Part shown: positions 16,803 to 24,957 of the stretch, in pieces | Position numbering within the stretch: the first letter of the stretch is position 1 | How the letters are laid out: each line of letters opens with the position of its first letter | Assembly: GCA_023417785.1 (NCBI GenBank) | Contig: JAEZEH010000151.1 | Coordinates: 1-64,000 of the forward strand | Length of the DNA: 64,000 nt | Source of the DNA: Bacteroidota bacterium | Lineage (GTDB): Bacteria > Bacteroidota > Bacteroidia > Cytophagales > Cyclobacteriaceae | Direction of reading: 5' to 3' | The notes under the pieces: generated by a model | Database searches by the model: none | The model's input: only the letters and a program-made list of their open reading frames with translations | What the model was told of the DNA's origin: nothing | Made by a program: the position numbers and the translations under genes

Positions 16803-18326
16803 TTATTTGTAATGCTTCAGGCGAACTATTTCTTCACGTGAAAGAAAGCGCCATTCACCGCGGGGAAGATCTTTCTTATCGAGTCCGGCGTACACGGAAC
16901 GATCAAGCTTCAGCACTTCATATTCGAGGCTTTCAAAAATCCGCCTCACCACACGGTTCCAGCCAATGTGAATTTCAAGGCCAACAGTTTTCCCGTCATC
17001 AGAAACAACGGCCAAATCATCGACCTGTGCCTTCCCTTCCTCGAGTTGAACACCGTCCAATATTTTTTGAAAGTCGGCTTTGTTAAGAGGACGATCGAGT
17101 TCGACTTTGTAGATCTTTTTTACATTGTACGATGGGTGCATGAGCTTATCGGCCAGGTCGCCATCGTTCGTGAGCAATAGGAGGCCCGTTGTATTGCGGT
17201 CAAGTCTCCCGACGGGATAGATTCGCTCTTTGACCTTGCTACCGATGAGGTGCATCACTGTGTTTCGTTCCTGCGGATCACTGGTAGTGGTAAGAAATCC
17301 TTTCGGCTTGTTCATCAGGATGTAAACCGGTTTTTCCGCTTTTAGCAGTCTCTTCTCGTAACGGACCTCATCGCCGGGATTGACCTTGTAGCCCAATTCG
17401 GTGATGACCTTGCCGTTGACTGAGATAAGACCCATGGTGATCAATTCATCGGCTTCGCGGCGGGAGCATACGCCACTGTTCGCGATGTAGCGGTTCAGTC
17501 TCATTTTGCCCGTCTGAATGGGGGCCTCTGCTTCAGCGGTTTTTGTGCGGGTACGTGGAACACGGCCCGATCGACTGGAAGAAGCGCTTTGATACGGGTC
17601 TTTTTCAAACCTGGCTTTTGAATCGCCCGAACGGTCAGAAAAAGATCGTTTTGATGGTGAGCGCTTTTCGTTCTGGTCATCGTCTCTCCGATACCCCGAA
17701 CGTTTTTTTGGATAGCCGCTTTCGGGCTCTGACGACCCTGATTTACGTTTCCGAAAATCATCGCGCGCTGACCCGAACGATCCGGAATCTTTTTTGCCAA
17801 AAGGTTTTTCGCCACGGTTCGCTGACGCTGACTTCTTGTAACCGCTTCTTTCCGATGAACCGGAACTTTCCCCCGTTGACTTGCGCCTCGGATATTCTTC
17901 CCGACCCGAGCTGAATGATCCGGAACGTTTTCCGGCAGCTCCAGTGCGACTTCCCGGAGACGACTTTTTATAGGATTTCCGCTCCGGCGGTCCGGAATTC
18001 TCTCCCGATGACTTGCGCCGCGGATATTCTTCGCGTGATGAGCTGAATGATCCGGAACGTTTTCCGGCAGCTCCAGTGCGACTGCCTGGCGGCGACTTTT
18101 TATAGGGTTGCCGTTCCGACGGTCCGGAATTCTCTCCCGATGATTTGCGTCGCGGACTTTCCTCACGGGCAGAACCAAATGAGCCGGAGCGTTTCTTTCC
18201 GGCGCTTTTCGGTGCACCAGACCGGTTTCCGGTGGTTGATTTTTTTGCAAATTTCCTGGGGGAGGACGATCGTCCTGAGGAGCCTTTTCGGCTTCTTTGA
18301 GAACCAGAATGGTCAGCTCTTGGCAT
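16803..18326 (-). CDS. RsuA/RluB-family pseudouridine synthase with long basic repeat tail
   Basis: The C-terminal half is a normal RsuA/RluB/RluE/RluF pseudouridine synthase: an S4 RNA-binding domain from about residue 275 (MRLNRYIANSGVCSRREADELI region) and a catalytic domain with Asp375 in YPVGRLDRNTTGLLLLTND. Members modify uridines in ribosomal RNA; closest in kind is RluB of 23S rRNA, but this is not certain. The first 270 residues are a low-complexity, strongly basic Arg/Ser/Gly/Lys tail with about four copies of a 44-residue unit anchored by KRSGSF..REE at residues 45, 89, 133 and 179. The ATG at 18326 overlaps the end of scpB by 14 bases, so translation is probably coupled. Such tails are common in Bacteroidota homologues, but the repeat is striking. 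Confidence 0.9.
   Translation of the reverse strand: MPRADHSGSQRSRKGSSGRSSSPRKFAKKSTTGNRSGAPKSAGKKRSGSFGSAREESPRRKSSGENSGPSERQPYKKSPPGSRTGAAGKRSGSFSSSREEYPRRKSSGENSGPPERKSYKKSSPGSRTGAAGKRSGSFSSGREEYPRRKSTGESSGSSERSGYKKSASANRGEKPFGKKDSGSFGSARDDFRKRKSGSSEPESGYPKKRSGYRRDDDQNEKRSPSKRSFSDRSGDSKARFEKDPYQSASSSRSGRVPRTRTKTAEAEAPIQTGKMRLNRYIANSGVCSRREADELITMGLISVNGKVITELGYKVNPGDEVRYEKRLLKAEKPVYILMNKPKGFLTTTSDPQERNTVMHLIGSKVKERIYPVGRLDRNTTGLLLLTNDGDLADKLMHPSYNVKKIYKVELDRPLNKADFQKILDGVQLEEGKAQVDDLAVVSDDGKTVGLEIHIGWNRVVRRIFESLEYEVLKLDRSVYAGLDKKDLPRGEWRFLSREEIVRLKHYK
17740..18200 (-). repeat. Tandem ~132-bp repeats coding the basic tail
   Basis: About four copies of a 132-138-bp unit lie in tandem inside the pseudouridine synthase gene. 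The block CTGAATGATCCGGAACGTTT recurs at 17911 and 18043, exactly 132 bases apart, and the two central copies are nearly identical at DNA level. The outer copies are more diverged. Confidence 0.8.
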
Positions 18327-19098
18327 CGGGGTCGTTTAAATCTGTTCCAGGTTCCGTAGAAGGATCAGCTGCCTCTTCGGAGGGTTCGTCAGCTGCGGAA
18401 GGCAAGGCGTGTTCCTGGTCATTCGCCGGCGCTTCCTCAAAGGTTATTTCATTTTCGTTCATGGCGACATCCTCCGACGGCGCCATGAATTCATTTTCGG
18501 AAGATAAAGCGACCTCCTCAGTAGATTCCTCCACTTCGGTTTCCTCTGGATTCAGCCCGATGGTATTGGTTTCATTAAATTCTTTCGGAACTGGCAATTC
18601 GGCGAGCTCGTTGATGCCGAAATACTCCATAAACTTTACCGTCGTCCCGTAGAGCATGGGGCGCCCGATCGTCTCGGCTTTGCCGGTGATCTCGATTAAT
18701 CCTTTATCAAGTAATTTCTGGACCGCGTAATCACAGTTCACCCCGCGTATGTTTTCAAGCTCCGTTTTCGAGATCGGCTGTTTGTACGCAACGATGGAAA
18801 GCGTTTCCATAGCCGAGGTAGAGAGCCTTTTCTTAGACTGCTGCTTGAGCATGATTCCAATGCTCGTCTGATATGCGGGTTTTGTCAGGAACTGGTATCC
18901 CCCAGCACTTTTGAATAGCTGGAAGGAGAAGTCTTCAGAACTAAATTTTTCTTCCAAACGCTGAATGGCGCCGTCGATGTCTTCCTCAGGAACATCGGCA
19001 TTAAACATCTCTGACAGACACGCCTTGATGTCAGCGATCTTAATGGGTGTAGAAGAGCAGAAAATCAGCGCTTCAATATGGTTTTGAAGAAAGTCCAA
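18313..19098 (-). CDS. scpB: Segregation and condensation protein ScpB
   Basis: ScpB pairs with ScpA and SMC in the bacterial condensin complex that organises and segregates the chromosome. Residues 1 to about 175 are a standard ScpB with two winged-helix domains, including the recognisable segments LIFCSSTPI, KRLSTSAMETLSIVAYKQPISK and IRGVNCDYAVQKLLDKGLIE. Beyond that lies an acidic tail of about 85 residues rich in Glu and Asp that most ScpB proteins lack. The start is a TTG at 19096-19098, which gives the expected MDFLQNHIEALIF N-terminus. It begins 26 bases after the DksA-like gene and overlaps the next gene by 14 bases. ScpA is not in the window. Confidence 0.92.
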   Translation of the reverse strand: MDFLQNHIEALIFCSSTPIKIADIKACLSEMFNADVPEEDIDGAIQRLEEKFSSEDFSFQLFKSAGGYQFLTKPAYQTSIGIMLKQQSKKRLSTSAMETLSIVAYKQPISKTELENIRGVNCDYAVQKLLDKGLIEITGKAETIGRPMLYGTTVKFMEYFGINELAELPVPKEFNETNTIGLNPEETEVEESTEEVALSSENEFMAPSEDVAMNENEITFEEAPANDQEHALPSAADEPSEEAADPSTEPGTDLNDPDAKS

Positions 19099-19124
19099 AG
19101 GCTACCAGTATTCAAAATTTGATA

Positions 19125-20018
19125 TTAATCCTGCTGCATCATTTTGGCCTCAATCGACTGGGTCGTATGAGGAACTGCAATGAGGCGCTCTTTGGGAATC
19201 AGTTTTCCGGTGACGGAACAAATCCCGTATGTACCATTCTTGATTCGCACCAAAGCGTTCTCAAGATTGGTAATATATTTTTGCTGTCGTGCAGCCAGCT
19301 GACTCAAATTTTCCTTTTCGGCGGTTTCGGCTCCGTCTTCGAGTACTTTAGTGTTGCCACCCGAAGTTGCATCTGTTCCTTCGTCGTTATTTCGATTCAA
19401 CGTGTCTTTAAGGATCTTATATTCTTCACGGGCTTTGTCGAGCTTACGGTTAATCAGCGCTTCAAATTCCTTCAGTTCATCTTCTGAATATCGCGTTCTC
19501 TCATCTGATGATGAAGACGCCTTGGCTGGTTTGTGTGCAATTGGTCTTTGATTGGGCACAGGGAAAATATTTAGTTGTGGTGGAATGGGCTTAGGAGTTA
19601 CCGGCTGTACGGTTACCGAAGCAGTCTCCTCCTTTGTTTTTGCAGGTTTCCTAGGCGCTGGGGCAGGCTTAGAAACAGTTTTTACCACGTTTTTCTCAAC
19701 TTCCGAAGGTTTCGGAGCTGCGGCTTTCGGGGTTACGGCTTTCTTTACCAACTCTTTTTTCGGCGCCTCCTTTTTTGAAACAACTTTCGAAGATGCTTTC
19801 TTAACCTTTTCTTTCGGAGCCTCTTTTCTCGAAGCCACTTTTTTAGCGACAACAGGCTTTTTGGCCACTACTTTTTTGGCAGCGGATTTTTTGCTAACGG
19901 TCTTTTTCGCTGCAGTTTTTTTGGCTTTGGTAGGAGCAATTTTTTTTGCTTTTGCTGCCGGTTTCGCTTTAACAGCTTTCTTCGCTGTCTTGGCCGGTGA
20001 CTTCTTGTTTTTAGCCAT
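19125..20018 (-). CDS. TraR/DksA-like protein with histone-H1-like N-terminal tail
   Basis: Residues 1 to about 150 are a Lys/Ala/Pro-rich tail like histone H1 (AKKIAPTKAKKTAAKKTVSK). From about 175 to the end is a TraR/DksA-like coiled-coil domain (YSEDELKEFEALINRKLDKA onward) ending in GICSVTGKLIPKERLIAVPHT, the position of the C4 zinc finger. Only Cys267 of the four zinc cysteines remains, so zinc is probably not bound. DksA proteins enter the secondary channel of RNA polymerase; the basic tail suggests added nucleic-acid binding, by inference. It heads the dksA-like/scpB/rluB-like operon and has a consensus promoter at 20048-20077. Confidence 0.85.
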   Translation of the reverse strand: MAKNKKSPAKTAKKAVKAKPAAKAKKIAPTKAKKTAAKKTVSKKSAAKKVVAKKPVVAKKVASRKEAPKEKVKKASSKVVSKKEAPKKELVKKAVTPKAAAPKPSEVEKNVVKTVSKPAPAPRKPAKTKEETASVTVQPVTPKPIPPQLNIFPVPNQRPIAHKPAKASSSSDERTRYSEDELKEFEALINRKLDKAREEYKILKDTLNRNNDEGTDATSGGNTKVLEDGAETAEKENLSQLAARQQKYITNLENALVRIKNGTYGICSVTGKLIPKERLIAVPHTTQSIEAKMMQQD

Positions 20019-20047
20019 ACGGGTATTCTTTTTTGGTAAAAGATTCG

Positions 20048-20077
20048 CAAAATTAGGCGGTCGCCCACGAAAACAAA
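20048..20077 (-). promoter_or_regulatory. Promoter of the DksA-like/scpB/rluB-like operon
   Basis: On the minus strand TTTG (20074-20077), an 18-base spacer and TAATTTTG (20048-20055) match the Bacteroidota promoter consensus in all fixed positions. The ATG at 20018 lies about 30 bases after the -7 box. Confidence 0.72.
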
Positions 20078-20149
20078 AACTATTGAAGAATTTATTCCAG
20101 GATCTCCATTTGTAGCTCGTATAGGGTTATTTTCAAAATTTATTTAGGT

Positions 20150-21148
20150 ATGACAAAAAGTATATTAACTGCGCTTGTGTTCGCCGCACTTGTGTCGTGT
20201 TCGCAGGAAAAAAGCAACAATGCATTGGTCGAAGAGCCACCCGCACCCTTTGCCCTGGTAATTCACGGAGGCGCAGGCACGATCACCCGCGAATCGATGA
20301 CTCCGGAGAAGGAACAACAATATCACCGCGCACTCAAGCTAGCCCTTGATACGGGGTATTCGATACTGGAACGAGGCGGAACCAGTGTTGATGCCGTGAT
20401 TGCGGTCGTGAAGACGATGGAGGATTCACCACTATTCAACGCGGGCAGGGGCGCTGTGTTTACACATGACGGTACCAACGAACTCGATGCGTCTATCATG
20501 GACGGAAAAAACCAGATGGCTGGCGCCGTTACAGGGATAAAAACTGTCAGAAACCCGATCATGGCAGCGCACGCTGTAATGACCAGGTCGGATCACGTTA
20601 TGCTCTCAGGTCGGGGTGCCGAGGAATTTTCAAAAGAGCAAGGGCTCGACATCGTTGACAATAATTACTTTTTCGATTCGGCACGATATAAACAGCTACA
20701 GAGACTTTTGAAGAAAGACGGCAAAGACACGAAATTTGGAACAGTGGGATGCGTCGCACTAGACCAGTTCGGAAACATCGCGGCAGGAACCTCAACAGGG
20801 GGCATGACCAATAAAAAGTTCGGCAGAATCGGTGACTCGCCCATTATTGGGGCGGGTACCTATGCGAATAATGAAACCTGCGGCATCTCCTCTACCGGGT
20901 GGGGCGAGTACTTCATCCGGCTTGGTGTAGCCTTCGATATATCAGCGATGATGGCCTATCGTGGCTTGAGCCTCGAGGAGGCATCCAAGGAGGTGATCAT
21001 GAGAAAACTGCCGGAACTCGGCGGCGACGGCGGGATTATTGGTCTCACCAGATCAGGTGAAATTGTGATGATGTTTAATACCGAAGGCATGTACCGGGGA
21101 TTTAAACGGAAAGGAGAAACAGCCCAAACATTCATCTACAAAGACTAA
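20150..21148 (+). CDS. Isoaspartyl peptidase/L-asparaginase (Ntn hydrolase), lipoprotein
   Basis: The 332-residue product is a plant-type asparaginase precursor that cleaves itself to expose a catalytic Thr. The self-cleavage site is GTVGCVALD with nucleophile Thr198, followed by the substrate-binding STGGMTNKKFGRIGDSPIIGAGTYA segment. These enzymes hydrolyse isoaspartyl dipeptides and asparagine. The N-terminus MTKSILTALVFAALVSCSQ is a lipoprotein signal with the acylated Cys at 17, so it is envelope-anchored and probably periplasmic. It is transcribed alone. Its TAA overlaps the TAG of the convergent lamin-tail gene within CTAA at 21145-21148. Confidence 0.93.
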   Translation: MTKSILTALVFAALVSCSQEKSNNALVEEPPAPFALVIHGGAGTITRESMTPEKEQQYHRALKLALDTGYSILERGGTSVDAVIAVVKTMEDSPLFNAGRGAVFTHDGTNELDASIMDGKNQMAGAVTGIKTVRNPIMAAHAVMTRSDHVMLSGRGAEEFSKEQGLDIVDNNYFFDSARYKQLQRLLKKDGKDTKFGTVGCVALDQFGNIAAGTSTGGMTNKKFGRIGDSPIIGAGTYANNETCGISSTGWGEYFIRLGVAFDISAMMAYRGLSLEEASKEVIMRKLPELGGDGGIIGLTRSGEIVMMFNTEGMYRGFKRKGETAQTFIYKD

Positions 21149-23766
21149 AATCTTCCCGCCAAAACAACCCGCTTCAAAATGACTTTGGTGGATCCGGTGC
21201 GGTCGAACAATTCAACTTTGATCATGTAACTTCCGACCCGGGCGCGCGTGCCATCATCAAGATCCCCGTCCCACCGGAAAAAACCACTTGTGCCAAGCAA
21301 AGCGTTTTGCGCTATGGTCCTGGTTTGTCTGCCGCTACTATCGAATATCAGGATGTTGGCAACCTGATTGGCGCGTTCAAATGAATAGTGTATCGCTGCA
21401 AAATCGGGTTGGCCATTTCCGGCTACAAAGACTTCCGGCTCGACACGGATTTCCGAATCATCACCATTGACGGAGTGAATGTTGTTTGAGTTTGCATACC
21501 CCGGCGTCGCAAACCCCGCAGAGCCTGACGCGGACTTCCAGTTTGCGGGATCGTCGCCGGGCGAGTTCAACGAGAGTCTTTCGAGACTCACACCCTCCTT
21601 ATCGCGGATGAAAGGAGAATGCATGTCGGCGGAATAGTGAAACAGATCAATGATTTTCCCTTCGGGATCTGTAATACACACGCTGCCGTAATCATCGTTG
21701 AAGGAAGGGAGCACCATTTCCAGAAGGTTCGTCGCGTGGACGTACTCATTGCGTATATTCTCCGGGTTGGGCGTAAACGCCCTGATCGAGTATGGTTTTA
21801 GCATATTAGGTGTAGCGGTGATCGTTTTCAGGTTGGTGCATTCCCCATCCTCCATATGCCCCATCTTCCACCCATTCAGGTCGAGATACTTATTTGACCG
21901 ATTTACCAGCTCGACAAAATCCGCGCCACCAGGTCGCGGGTTAAACAAAATTTCGTTGATCACGACATCAAGACTATCCGGCGTTTGAGGAAGCGCAAAC
22001 TCAGCCATATTATGTCCGTCAACAATTACATTACCTGCACAGTCGTATACATCCCGAATCAGAATGTCGTAGAGTTTGCCGTGTTCGAGGGGGGTGTCGA
22101 GGTAAATTGTCATCTCACGAAGACTATTCCCCAGCGTGACGGTTTGCACGCTGACGCCCCCTGAAAGCTGAAACTGAGAAGCCTCGGGTTTCCGATTTTC
22201 AAGCTTCTCGTTAAAACCAAGGAGGATCGCATCGGACGAAGCCGCATGAGCTCGCACAAGCCGGGGTCCGGTCAGATCAGGCTTTTCGGCGTATATGCTA
22301 TTAGTTGTGCCAGGGGTTCCACCTTTATCGCTCTCTGATGCGGCCCAGTTATCTTTTTCAGCGCACACATTAGCCGGATCTATCAATTCGAGTGTCCAGC
22401 CACCGGATTTTTTATCACTGTCGCGATACCAGGTATCATCGTAATAGATTGAATCGATGAGGGTTCCGGCTTCGTCTTTCAGGGTGAGCGCATCGCTGGT
22501 GTTGTTTAATGACGGAAAGCGGACGATGGCGATGGATTCACCGTAGAACTGATATGCCTGTAATGCGGCGGAAGAGGTCAGAATGAGGTATTCTCCCGGA
22601 AGCAGTACGCGTTCGCCAATAGTCGTGGCCCCGGTCAAATCAGACAGCGTCCAGTTTGCCAGGGATAGGGCGTTTGCCGACCGATTGAAGATTTCAATGA
22701 ATTCACTTTCCGGCAAACCGACGGGGGGACTTGGATCACAAAAAACCTCGGTAATAATAACGTCTTTCCACGCTGCGCGGATCTTTTTTTCAAAACGGAA
22801 TTCAAATTCCTGGATGAGACTTTCATTTCCTGCCTCATCGTAAACCGGACCAACGGCAAGGCTATAGACAACATTGTTTTCGAACACATGGTCAAATACA
22901 AGTGTCACGGCTCCGTTGCCGGGCAAAATCTCGATAGCTGCGGGATATCCGACTCCACCGTTTACCCAATACGTTTGTACATTCGAAAGAACGGCGTTCG
23001 GAATGGATTCGGAGAATACTATGTGTAAACGATCCTGGTCAACGGCCTCTACGCCCATAACCTCCGGGGGTGAAGTATCGGCAGGAAATTCAGGGCTGTA
23101 TGAAAAGCCATTGAAATAGAAACGGTCCCTCCGGGTGGAGGTGAACTGACATTGAACACCAAACCAGGACGAACTGGTTATTTGATCATCAATAGCATTG
23201 CCCTCTTCCAGAAATGTTGTTTCGTTTTCCAGCTTTGAATACAATTGCCAGTACCCGTTGGTCTCACGTGCAACCCGGATCGTCGCTCTTATTTGTGGGC
23301 TATTAACACGGCCATCGGCGCCGTCGATAACCTTGCTGTGGGTTTCGCCGCTTTGCTTATACAAGGTAATTTCATCAGCAGCACCGCCGATCAGAACATA
23401 GTAACCATTCAGCGGGCTGTTCAGGTCGGATTGGTCTGATATCAGGTAAATCCGGGCCAGGTTGGCTCCCGAGGGATTAAAATCCAGCGTCATCTCAAAT
23501 TCCCAGGTCCCATAGACGTCCGCACTCGGGGTAGCTAAAACGGCGGTTTCGGCATCCGGTTGAGCATTTAGCCGTAGTTTTTGTTCCTCGACGACAAACG
23601 CGTCAGCGTCACCGAGCCACTCGGGATCAGCGTGAAATTCGCCGTCGGCAAACGTTTCTTGCCATTGGGCTAAAAGAGGGGCCGGAAAAAGGACGAAGGT
23701 TAAAAAAACAATTGCCGTAATCGTTTTCAGGATAGAAAAAATTAATATTTGTCCAACGGTGTTCAT
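21145..23766 (-). CDS. Large secreted protein with lamin-tail and Ig-like domains, FlgD-type C-terminus
   Basis: About 873 residues from the ATG at 23766; a GTG at 23772 is less likely. After a signal peptide (TAIVFLTFVLFPAPLLAQ) come a concanavalin-like jelly roll (about 30-230), an SbsA-type Ig-like domain (235-330), a lamin-tail domain with DVIITEVFCDPSPPVGLPES (335-450), a second Ig-like segment (495-595), a second lamin-tail domain with VVINEILFNPRPGGADFVEL (600-740), and a C-terminal FlgD-like Ig domain ending GFFRWDGDLDDGTRARVGSY...VVLAGRF. The last part resembles sorting-type C-termini of secreted Bacteroidota proteins. Its role is unknown; it is probably surface-exposed or secreted. 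Confidence 0.85.
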   Translation of the reverse strand: MNTVGQILIFSILKTITAIVFLTFVLFPAPLLAQWQETFADGEFHADPEWLGDADAFVVEEQKLRLNAQPDAETAVLATPSADVYGTWEFEMTLDFNPSGANLARIYLISDQSDLNSPLNGYYVLIGGAADEITLYKQSGETHSKVIDGADGRVNSPQIRATIRVARETNGYWQLYSKLENETTFLEEGNAIDDQITSSSWFGVQCQFTSTRRDRFYFNGFSYSPEFPADTSPPEVMGVEAVDQDRLHIVFSESIPNAVLSNVQTYWVNGGVGYPAAIEILPGNGAVTLVFDHVFENNVVYSLAVGPVYDEAGNESLIQEFEFRFEKKIRAAWKDVIITEVFCDPSPPVGLPESEFIEIFNRSANALSLANWTLSDLTGATTIGERVLLPGEYLILTSSAALQAYQFYGESIAIVRFPSLNNTSDALTLKDEAGTLIDSIYYDDTWYRDSDKKSGGWTLELIDPANVCAEKDNWAASESDKGGTPGTTNSIYAEKPDLTGPRLVRAHAASSDAILLGFNEKLENRKPEASQFQLSGGVSVQTVTLGNSLREMTIYLDTPLEHGKLYDILIRDVYDCAGNVIVDGHNMAEFALPQTPDSLDVVINEILFNPRPGGADFVELVNRSNKYLDLNGWKMGHMEDGECTNLKTITATPNMLKPYSIRAFTPNPENIRNEYVHATNLLEMVLPSFNDDYGSVCITDPEGKIIDLFHYSADMHSPFIRDKEGVSLERLSLNSPGDDPANWKSASGSAGFATPGYANSNNIHSVNGDDSEIRVEPEVFVAGNGQPDFAAIHYSFERANQVANILIFDSSGRQTRTIAQNALLGTSGFFRWDGDLDDGTRARVGSYMIKVELFDRTGSTKVILKRVVLAGRF

Positions 23767-23810
23767 AGGCACAACGGGAAAGACTAGTTTTGCAAATTAT
23801 TTTGGCAACG

Positions 23811-23830
23811 GTTCCTTCGCGGGAAGGAAC
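23811..23830. repeat. Perfect inverted repeat in the lamin-tail/asd intergenic region
   Basis: GTTCCTTC (23811-23818), loop GCGG, GAAGGAAC (23823-23830) form a perfect 8-bp stem. No T-run follows on either strand, so it is not a terminator. It lies between two divergent genes, where an operator or an mRNA leader structure is possible. Confidence 0.55.
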
Positions 23831-23863
23831 GACAAGGTAAAAAAAACTTCATGAACTGAAAAT

Positions 23864-23873
23864 CCGTATACGG
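23864..23873. promoter_or_regulatory. 10-bp palindrome CCGTATACGG upstream of asd
   Basis: CCGTATACGG is a perfect palindrome 35 bases before the asd ATG. The position suits a regulator site, but it is a single site and no regulator is known. Confidence 0.3.
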
Positions 23874-23908
23874 CAAAACTCTTTAAACACTTAAATTTTT
23901 AACAGACA

Positions 23909-24901
23909 ATGAAACTTGCAGTTGTAGGTGCCACCGGTTTGGTAGGCCAGGAAATCCTCCGGGTGCTGGAGGAACGTGATTTTCCCTTTAACGAGTTGTA
24001 TCTGGTGGCTTCGCCCAAATCTGTAGGCCAGAAGATAAAATGCAAGGGGAATGACTACACTGTCAAGAGCATGGAGGAGGCGATTAAGCTTGCTCCCGAT
24101 GTAGCGATATTTTCGGCAGGTGGGGGAACATCCCTTGAATGGGCTCCAAGGTTCGCGGAGGTCGGAACGATTGTTATCGACAACTCGTCGGCATGGAGAA
24201 TGGATCCCGACAAAAAATTAATTGTACCCGAAATCAACGGACACGTCATTACGATTGACGATAGGATCATAGCGAACCCAAATTGCTCCACTATTCAGAT
24301 GGTGTTGGCCCTGGCTCCGCTTCATGTGAAGTACCGGATAAAAAGAATCGTAGTTTCGACATACCAATCCGTAACCGGAACAGGAAAGGATGCGGTGCAG
24401 CAAATGATGAACGAACGAAACGGGATCGACGGCGCGAAAGTTTATCCCCACCCCATCGACATGAATGCGTTGCCGCACATCGACTCTTTCCTCGAAAACG
24501 GGTACACCAAAGAAGAAATGAAGATGGTCAACGAAACTCGCAAGATTCTTCAGGACGATACTATTGGTGTGACATCCACCACGGTGCGCATACCCGCAAT
24601 CGGAGGACACTCAGAAGCCGTCAACGTTGAGTTTTATGAAGACTTCTCGGTAGACGAGGTTCGGAAAGAGCTTGCCCAGACACCAGGAATTATTCTTCAG
24701 GATGATCCCGGGAATAATGTTTATCCCATGCCGATCCTTTCGAAGGGACGTGATGAGGTTTTTGTAGGAAGGGTTCGCCGTGATGAGTCCCAGCCACGAA
24801 CACTGAACATGTGGATTGTTGCCGATAACCTCAGGAAAGGCGCGGCGACAAATGCAGTTCAGATTGCTGAGTTCATGCTTGAGAAAAGCCTGGTCAGCTA
24901 A
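23909..24901 (+). CDS. asd: Aspartate-semialdehyde dehydrogenase
   Basis: Asd reduces aspartyl phosphate to aspartate semialdehyde, the branch point to lysine/diaminopimelate, threonine and methionine. The 330-residue product has the Rossmann start KLAVVGATGLVGQEIL, catalytic Cys126 in ANPNCSTIQM, and the acid/base His234 in RIPAIGGHSEAVNVE. Length and motifs fit the bacterial family. It is transcribed alone, with a strong terminator 27 bases after the stop. The leader carries a palindrome and a hairpin. lysA, a later step in the same lysine pathway, lies in this window at 60632-61864 but is not linked. Confidence 0.97.
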   Translation: MKLAVVGATGLVGQEILRVLEERDFPFNELYLVASPKSVGQKIKCKGNDYTVKSMEEAIKLAPDVAIFSAGGGTSLEWAPRFAEVGTIVIDNSSAWRMDPDKKLIVPEINGHVITIDDRIIANPNCSTIQMVLALAPLHVKYRIKRIVVSTYQSVTGTGKDAVQQMMNERNGIDGAKVYPHPIDMNALPHIDSFLENGYTKEEMKMVNETRKILQDDTIGVTSTTVRIPAIGGHSEAVNVEFYEDFSVDEVRKELAQTPGIILQDDPGNNVYPMPILSKGRDEVFVGRVRRDESQPRTLNMWIVADNLRKGAATNAVQIAEFMLEKSLVS

Positions 24902-24928
24902 AGATAATTCCAACAATCAAATCATGAA

Positions 24929-24957
24929 ACCGTCCGGAGCCCCGGGCGGTTTTTTTT
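24929..24957 (+). terminator. Rho-independent terminator of asd
   Basis: Stem ACCGTCCGG/CCGGGCGGT (24929-24937 with 24942-24950, one G-T pair), 4-base loop, then seven T. Confidence 0.92.

Noticed and set aside
17501..18250. 249-codon frame in another register of the pseudouridine synthase gene
   Set aside because: It exists only because the repeat-rich basic tail lacks stops in this register; the product is low-complexity and has no domain.
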